Assembly: GCF_014489635.1 (NCBI RefSeq) | Contig: NZ_CP060828.1 | Coordinates: 4,564,001 to 4,628,000, forward strand | DNA: 64,000 bases | Direction of reading: 5' to 3' | DNA from: Streptomyces roseirectus | Lineage (GTDB): Bacteria > Actinomycetota > Actinomycetes > Streptomycetales > Streptomycetaceae | In this document: positions 60,583-64,000 of the stretch, piece by piece | How the letters are laid out: each line of letters starts with the position of its first letter | How positions within the stretch are numbered: the stretch's first letter is position 1 | Program-made: the position numbers and the translations under genes | The notes under the pieces: generated by a model | Database searches by the model: none | Seen by the model: the letters and a program-made list of their open reading frames with translations, nothing else | Told to the model about the DNA's origin: nothing

Positions 60583-61548
60583 CTAAGGCTCGACAATCAC
60601 TTCCTGCGCCGCAGCCGTCTCCCCCACGACCAACGCCGCATCGACCGGCACGTTCCGCTTGACCAGGGCGAGGGCGATGGGCCCGAGTTCGTGGTGGCGG
60701 ACGGCGGTGGTGACGAAGCCGATCTTGCGGCCGTCGACACCCTCCGTGGCGACCCGGATCTCGGCCCCCCGCGCGGGCAACTGCACTTCGCTGCCGTCGA
60801 GATGGAGGAAGACGAGCCGCCGGGGAGGCTTGCCGAGGTTCTGGACGCGGGCGACGGTCTCCTGCCCCCGGTAGCACCCCTTCTGGAGATGGACGGCGGT
60901 CCCGATCCACCCCAGCTCGTGCGGGATGGTCCGGTGATCGGTCTCGAACCCGACCCGGGGCCGATGCTGCTCGACGCGGAACGCCTCGTACGCGAGGATC
61001 CCGGCCGCGTCCCCCACCTCGGCGGCGAACGACTCCAGCTCCTCCCGGGGAAGGAACACATCCCGCCCGTAGGGGGTCTCCCGTACGACCACGGAGCCAG
61101 GCACCTCGACCACGGACCCGGCCGGCAGATGCACCACCCCGAACTCCCCGGTCCGGTCGGCGACCTCGACCCGGTAGAAGAACTTCATGGACTCCAGGTA
61201 CGAGAGCAACGCCTCCTGCGTCCCGGGCTCCACATGCGCCCAGACGGTCGCCCCGTCGTCGACGAGGTACAGCGCGTGCTCGATGTGCCCGTTCGCGGAA
61301 AGGATCAACGCCTCGGTGGCCACCCCGGACGGCAGCTCGCTGACGTGCTGGGTGAGCAGCAGATGCAGCCAGGCGAGCCGGTCGTCCCCGCTCACCGCGA
61401 TCACCCCGCGATGCGAGAGGTCGACGAACCCCCGCCCGTCGGCGAGAGCCCGCTGCTCCCGGAACAGATCCCCGTAGTGGGCGGCGACACCGTCGTCCAC
61501 ACCCTCGGCGGACACCGCGCCGGGCAAGGACAGCAAGGGACTCTTCAT
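60583..61548 (-). CDS. ygfZ: YgfZ/GcvT-domain folate-binding protein
   Basis: 321 aa. The YgfZ signature QKGCYRGQE is present (about 223-231). GcvT-like fold with FVDLSHRGVIAVSGDDRLAW near the N-terminus. YgfZ supports Fe-S cluster enzyme function, such as the tRNA methylthiolase MiaB, using folate. Convergent with dtd and followed (upstream) by nur on the same strand. Confidence 0.92.
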   Translation of the reverse strand: MKSPLLSLPGAVSAEGVDDGVAAHYGDLFREQRALADGRGFVDLSHRGVIAVSGDDRLAWLHLLLTQHVSELPSGVATEALILSANGHIEHALYLVDDGATVWAHVEPGTQEALLSYLESMKFFYRVEVADRTGEFGVVHLPAGSVVEVPGSVVVRETPYGRDVFLPREELESFAAEVGDAAGILAYEAFRVEQHRPRVGFETDHRTIPHELGWIGTAVHLQKGCYRGQETVARVQNLGKPPRRLVFLHLDGSEVQLPARGAEIRVATEGVDGRKIGFVTTAVRHHELGPIALALVKRNVPVDAALVVGETAAAQEVIVEP

Positions 61549-61587
61549 ACTCCCAACCCTACGACGGGGTGACGGAACCCCCGAAAG

Positions 61588-62016
61588 TCACCGCCCGTCG
61601 GCCACGGCCGAACACTCCGCGCACCGCCCGAAGATCGCGAAGTGCTTCATGTCGGTCTCGAACCCGAACGTCTCCCGCAGCGACGCCGTGAACTGCGCCG
61701 CGACGGACACGTCCGCCTCGATCACCCGCTCACAGTCCCGGCACACGAGATGCAGATGATGGTGCCGGTCGGCGAGATGGTAAGTCGGCGCCCCGTGCCC
61801 GAGATGCGCATGGCTGACCAGCCCCAACTCTTCCAGCAGCTCCAGCGTCCGGTAGACCGTGGAAATATTGACCCCCGACGCGGTCTTCCTCACTTCCGCG
61901 AGGATCTCGTCGGGGGTCGCGTGCTCCAGCGTGTCCACGGCTTCCAACACAAGCTGCCGCTGCGGCGTCAGCCGATACCCACGCTGCCTGAGGTCGCTCT
62001 TCCAGTCGGTGCTCAC
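61588..62016 (-). CDS. nur: Nur, nickel-responsive Fur-family repressor
   Basis: 142 aa from GTG 62016. From memory it is nearly identical in pattern to Streptomyces coelicolor Nur: STDWKSDLRQRGYRLTPQRQ, SGVNISTVYRTLELLEELGL, SHAHLGHGAPTYHLADRHHH, FETDMKHFAIFGRCAECS. The His cluster (HLGHGAPTYHLADRHHHLHL) supplies metal ligands; two CxxC pairs (CRDC, CAEC) hold structural zinc in some relatives. Nur represses nickel uptake and controls Fe- versus Ni-superoxide dismutase. The ygfZ gene follows after 39 nt. Confidence 0.93.
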   Translation of the reverse strand: MSTDWKSDLRQRGYRLTPQRQLVLEAVDTLEHATPDEILAEVRKTASGVNISTVYRTLELLEELGLVSHAHLGHGAPTYHLADRHHHLHLVCRDCERVIEADVSVAAQFTASLRETFGFETDMKHFAIFGRCAECSAVADGR

Positions 62017-62035
62017 CACACTGGAGAGTCTAGGA

Positions 62036-62611
62036 CTACTTGAAGAAAGCGATCCCGTCGTCGGGCATGTCCTGCGGAAGTGCCTTGGCCCAGCGGGCGA
62101 CCTCTTCGGGGGTGACGACCTTCTTGAGGTGCGCGGACATGTAGGGGCGCAGCTCGACCTCGGGGGTCTGCTTCTCGCCGACCCACATGAGGTCGCTCTT
62201 GACGTACCCGTACAACCTCTTGCCACCGGTGTAAGGGGCAGACGCCGCGGTCCGGGCGACGGCGTCGGTGACGAGGTCGATCTGCGGCTTCTGCTTCGCC
62301 AGCTCGCCGTACCAGATCTCGACGACGCCGTCGTCGCGGACCATGGTCACCTCGACCTTGCGGTCGGCGTCGATGCGCCAGAAGCCGTGCTCGGACTCCA
62401 GGGGGCGGACCTTGTTGCCGTCGCCGTCCAGTACCCAGGTATGAGAGGTGTACTCCAGGAAGTCACGCCCGTCCTGGGTGAAGCTGACCTCCTGCCCGAA
62501 GTTGCACTTCTCGGAGCCGGGGAAGTCGTGCACACCGGCGCCGGCCCACTCGCCGAGCAGGAACGCGAGGGGCAGAAGGTCCTTGTGCAGGTCGGACGGG
62601 ATCTCGATCAT
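62036..62611 (-). CDS. Nitrobindin/THAP4-like heme-binding beta-barrel protein
   Basis: 191 aa. The family's FLLGEWAGAGVHDFPGSEK (GxWxGxG) near the N-terminus and YTSHTWVLDGDGNKVRPLES define a ten-strand beta barrel (FABP/DUF1794). Homologues bind ferric heme and NO or isomerise peroxynitrite. It lies 19 nt upstream of nur on the same strand and could be co-transcribed. Confidence 0.88.
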   Translation of the reverse strand: MIEIPSDLHKDLLPLAFLLGEWAGAGVHDFPGSEKCNFGQEVSFTQDGRDFLEYTSHTWVLDGDGNKVRPLESEHGFWRIDADRKVEVTMVRDDGVVEIWYGELAKQKPQIDLVTDAVARTAASAPYTGGKRLYGYVKSDLMWVGEKQTPEVELRPYMSAHLKKVVTPEEVARWAKALPQDMPDDGIAFFK

Positions 62612-62632
62612 CTGGCTTCCTGGTATGACGGG

Positions 62633-62734
62633 TCAGCGCTGGCCCTGGTACAGCTTCTTCACGGTCAGCCCGGCGAACGCGAGCACGCCGACGCAGACCA
62701 GGACGAGGAGAGCTTCGAAGAAGACTTCAAGCAC
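62633..62734 (-). CDS. 33-aa single-helix membrane peptide
   Basis: GTG 62734 follows AGGAG with 7-nt spacing. The peptide is VLEVFFEALLVLVCVGVLAF then AGLTVKKLYQGQR: one helix with a basic cytosolic tail. The strong ribosome site and the position upstream of the nitrobindin-like gene (21 nt) support it as the operon's first gene. Function unknown. Confidence 0.65.
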   Translation of the reverse strand: MLEVFFEALLVLVCVGVLAFAGLTVKKLYQGQR

Positions 62735-62807
62735 GGGGTGCTCCTAGGAGGCGCGATTCAGGTACACAAGGCCGCCCCCCAGCTTACGCCGCCCCGTCCG
62801 CCCCCAC

Positions 62808-63635
62808 TCATCGGCCCGGTACCGAGGCCAGCAGCTGGCTCTGGAGTACTACGGTCTGCTGGAACGGCACGGCCCCGGCCGAACCCTTACGGGACTGGAG
62901 GACGACGGCCATGACGTCCCCGGCGAAGAGGTACGCCTGCCGAAGCTGCTCGGCCCCGTAGGGCCGCTTCTCGTCGTAGGCGTCCCGGTCGACCCCGGCG
63001 ACGTTGGACTCGGCGGCGAAGGCGTCGTCGAACGTCGTCTCCGTGGCCCCCCGCGCGGGGTACACCGGGTCGTCGTACCCGGTCAGGTTCTCGCGGAGGC
63101 GGGCGGTGACGGCGGGGTCGTCGAGACGCAGGAGGTAGACGGCGGTACGGGTCCCGTCGGGGGTGGTCCAGCCGCGCGCGGCGACGTGCCGCAGCCCGTA
63201 GTCGGTGAGGTACTGCCCGACGGTGACACGGTCCTCGGCGGACGCGTACACCGCGAGGAAGTCCTTGACGCCGAGCCACCCGTCACGCCCGCGCAGCGCG
63301 GTGTCCTCGACGGCGCCCTCAGGGGCGGGCAGCACATAGGACCGCAGGTCGGACCCGGTGACGGGCCGCTGCACCTCCGGGTACTCCCAGCGCCCGTCGG
63401 ACTCGGTGGCGAGCCCGGGGACGTCGGTCCGCTCCATCCGGGTGATCCCGTAGGCGGTCCCCGCCCCGAGCACCCCGAAGACGACGACGGCGGCACCCCA
63501 CCGCAGAACGCCCCGCAGAACACGCCGCCCCCGCGCAGGGGGCGCCCCCGTAATACCCGTAGGGGACTCGACGGCCCCCTCCACGACCTCGTCCGCGACG
63601 GCCTCGGCCACCCCCGCCTCCCTCTGCTCACTCAT
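62808..63635 (-). CDS. Membrane-anchored hypothetical protein
   Basis: 275 aa. A ~45-residue cytosolic N-terminus rich in Glu/Val precedes one helix (LRWGAAVVVFGVLGAGTAYGI) and an extracellular domain of ~210 residues. The extracytoplasmic domain has no Cys and no family I recognise. ATG 63635 overlaps the upstream gene's stop (ATGA), so the two are translationally coupled. The pair look like a two-part surface protein; both carry similar phrases about E/D-rich exported domains. Confidence 0.8.
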   Translation of the reverse strand: MSEQREAGVAEAVADEVVEGAVESPTGITGAPPARGRRVLRGVLRWGAAVVVFGVLGAGTAYGITRMERTDVPGLATESDGRWEYPEVQRPVTGSDLRSYVLPAPEGAVEDTALRGRDGWLGVKDFLAVYASAEDRVTVGQYLTDYGLRHVAARGWTTPDGTRTAVYLLRLDDPAVTARLRENLTGYDDPVYPARGATETTFDDAFAAESNVAGVDRDAYDEKRPYGAEQLRQAYLFAGDVMAVVLQSRKGSAGAVPFQQTVVLQSQLLASVPGR

Positions 63636-64000
63636 ACGGCACGCCCCGGATCGTCGATACGGTCAAGCTGCTCGGCCACGAACGCGGCGACCCCCTCGCT
63701 GTCCAGCGAACCGGCCCCGGTGGCGCTGAAGAAGACGACGAGGTCCCCGACCCCTGCCGTGCACTGGATGCCCGTCAGCTTCTCCTCGTCCGGCTCCTTC
63801 TCACCCGCCCGCGCCTTCGGCACGAGGCACAGCGCGTCCTTGTGCCCCTTGACGACGGGCCCCTTCCCGAGGACCCCGGAGTCGGCGAGTTCCCGATACC
63901 CCTGGGTGACGAAGCGTACGGAGGACCGGTCGGCGAGCCGGGTCAGCGTCACCTGGACGACGTAGGGGTCACTCTTCTCGCCGAACCAGTCCTCCCTGCT
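63632..64000 (-). CDS. Hypothetical protein (5' end beyond window)
   Basis: 122 codons visible; the frame is open to the window edge, so the N-terminus is missing. The visible part (EDWFGEKSDPYVVQVTLTRL, VRFVTQGYRELADSGV, GVGDLVVFFSATGAGSLDSE) looks globular. It contains two Cys (ALCLVPK, IQCTAG). It overlaps the 62808-63635 gene by ATGA and probably shares its operon and location. Family not recognised. Confidence 0.8.
   Translation of the reverse strand, partial: SREDWFGEKSDPYVVQVTLTRLADRSSVRFVTQGYRELADSGVLGKGPVVKGHKDALCLVPKARAGEKEPDEEKLTGIQCTAGVGDLVVFFSATGAGSLDSEGVAAFVAEQLDRIDDPGRAV

Noticed and set aside
60303..60662. 119-codon frame after dtd
   Set aside because: The first ~20 codons look protein-like, but the rest is Pro/Arg/Thr text, there is no ribosome site and the end overlaps ygfZ.

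Overview
The window is high-GC actinobacterial chromosome and almost certainly Streptomyces. The evidence is the very high GC content, GTG starts, ATGA-type overlaps and markers I recognise from the genus: the c-di-GMP-binding anti-sigma factor RsiG, the nickel regulator Nur, HelD, a CebR-type operator and TTA (bldA-type) codons. I saw no rRNA, tRNA, CRISPR array, phage or intact insertion sequence. Species cannot be assigned by eye.

Layout. 1-4.3 kb: partial secreted SGNH/CE2-like esterase with a CebR-like operator, a membrane Ser/Thr kinase, a TetR regulator divergent from a membrane protein, and a DUF2218 gene behind two palindromes. 4.4-7.4 kb: large secreted golvesin-domain (NocE-like) protein. 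7.7-13.0 kb: kdp potassium-pump operon (27-aa ORF, kdpF, A, B, C, E) with no kdpD. 13.3-18.9 kb: six-gene overlapping ABC importer operon ending in a glycerophosphodiesterase and an inositol-phosphatase-like gene. 19-26.9 kb: coiled-coil protein, two CNNM/CBS proteins, Spo0M-like and TatA-like genes, CtaG, NTF2-fold protein, lipoprotein, SRPBCC protein. 27-35 kb: TerB and TerD proteins, a BlaI/M56 pair, a bldA-type serine protease and several secreted proteins and lipoproteins. 35-38.8 kb: HTH-nSTAND-WD40 protein. 39-43.9 kb: pectate lyase, LLM oxidoreductase, HelD. 44-48.2 kb: IS30-HTH/GbsR-type regulator divergent from DUF4097 plus a DrrAB-like exporter, then a TetR gene. 48.2-54.5 kb: tandem APH-domain protein, HAD hydrolase, three paralogous HTH regulators with a PLD-like C-terminal domain, and two homologous ~60-aa membrane peptides. 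54.9-64 kb: Eis-type acetyltransferase, GH74 xyloglucanase, RsiG, Dtd, YgfZ, Nur, nitrobindin-like protein and small or secreted proteins.

Most notable signals. (1) A duplicated cassette at 50.5-54.6 kb pairs an HTH/PLD-like regulator with a divergent two-helix peptide; two copies share the operator GTGAAGTTGG-N3-CCAACTTCAC, and one regulator copy is frameshifted. (2) A putative BlaI regulon: three CTAC-N6-GTAG palindromes lie before the Spo0M-like, TerB and TerD/BlaI genes. (3) The 10-mer GTACTACGGG occurs 15 times in both orientations, in genes and between them. (4) kdp lacks kdpD although KdpE keeps its phosphorylation site.

Themes. Plant polymer degradation appears as esterase, pectate lyase and GH74, with sugar-type operators at the first two. 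Osmotic and envelope stress appears as Kdp, Ter proteins and BlaI/M56. Developmental control appears as RsiG, TTA codons and a Spo0M-like gene. All functions are read from sequence patterns without database searches.
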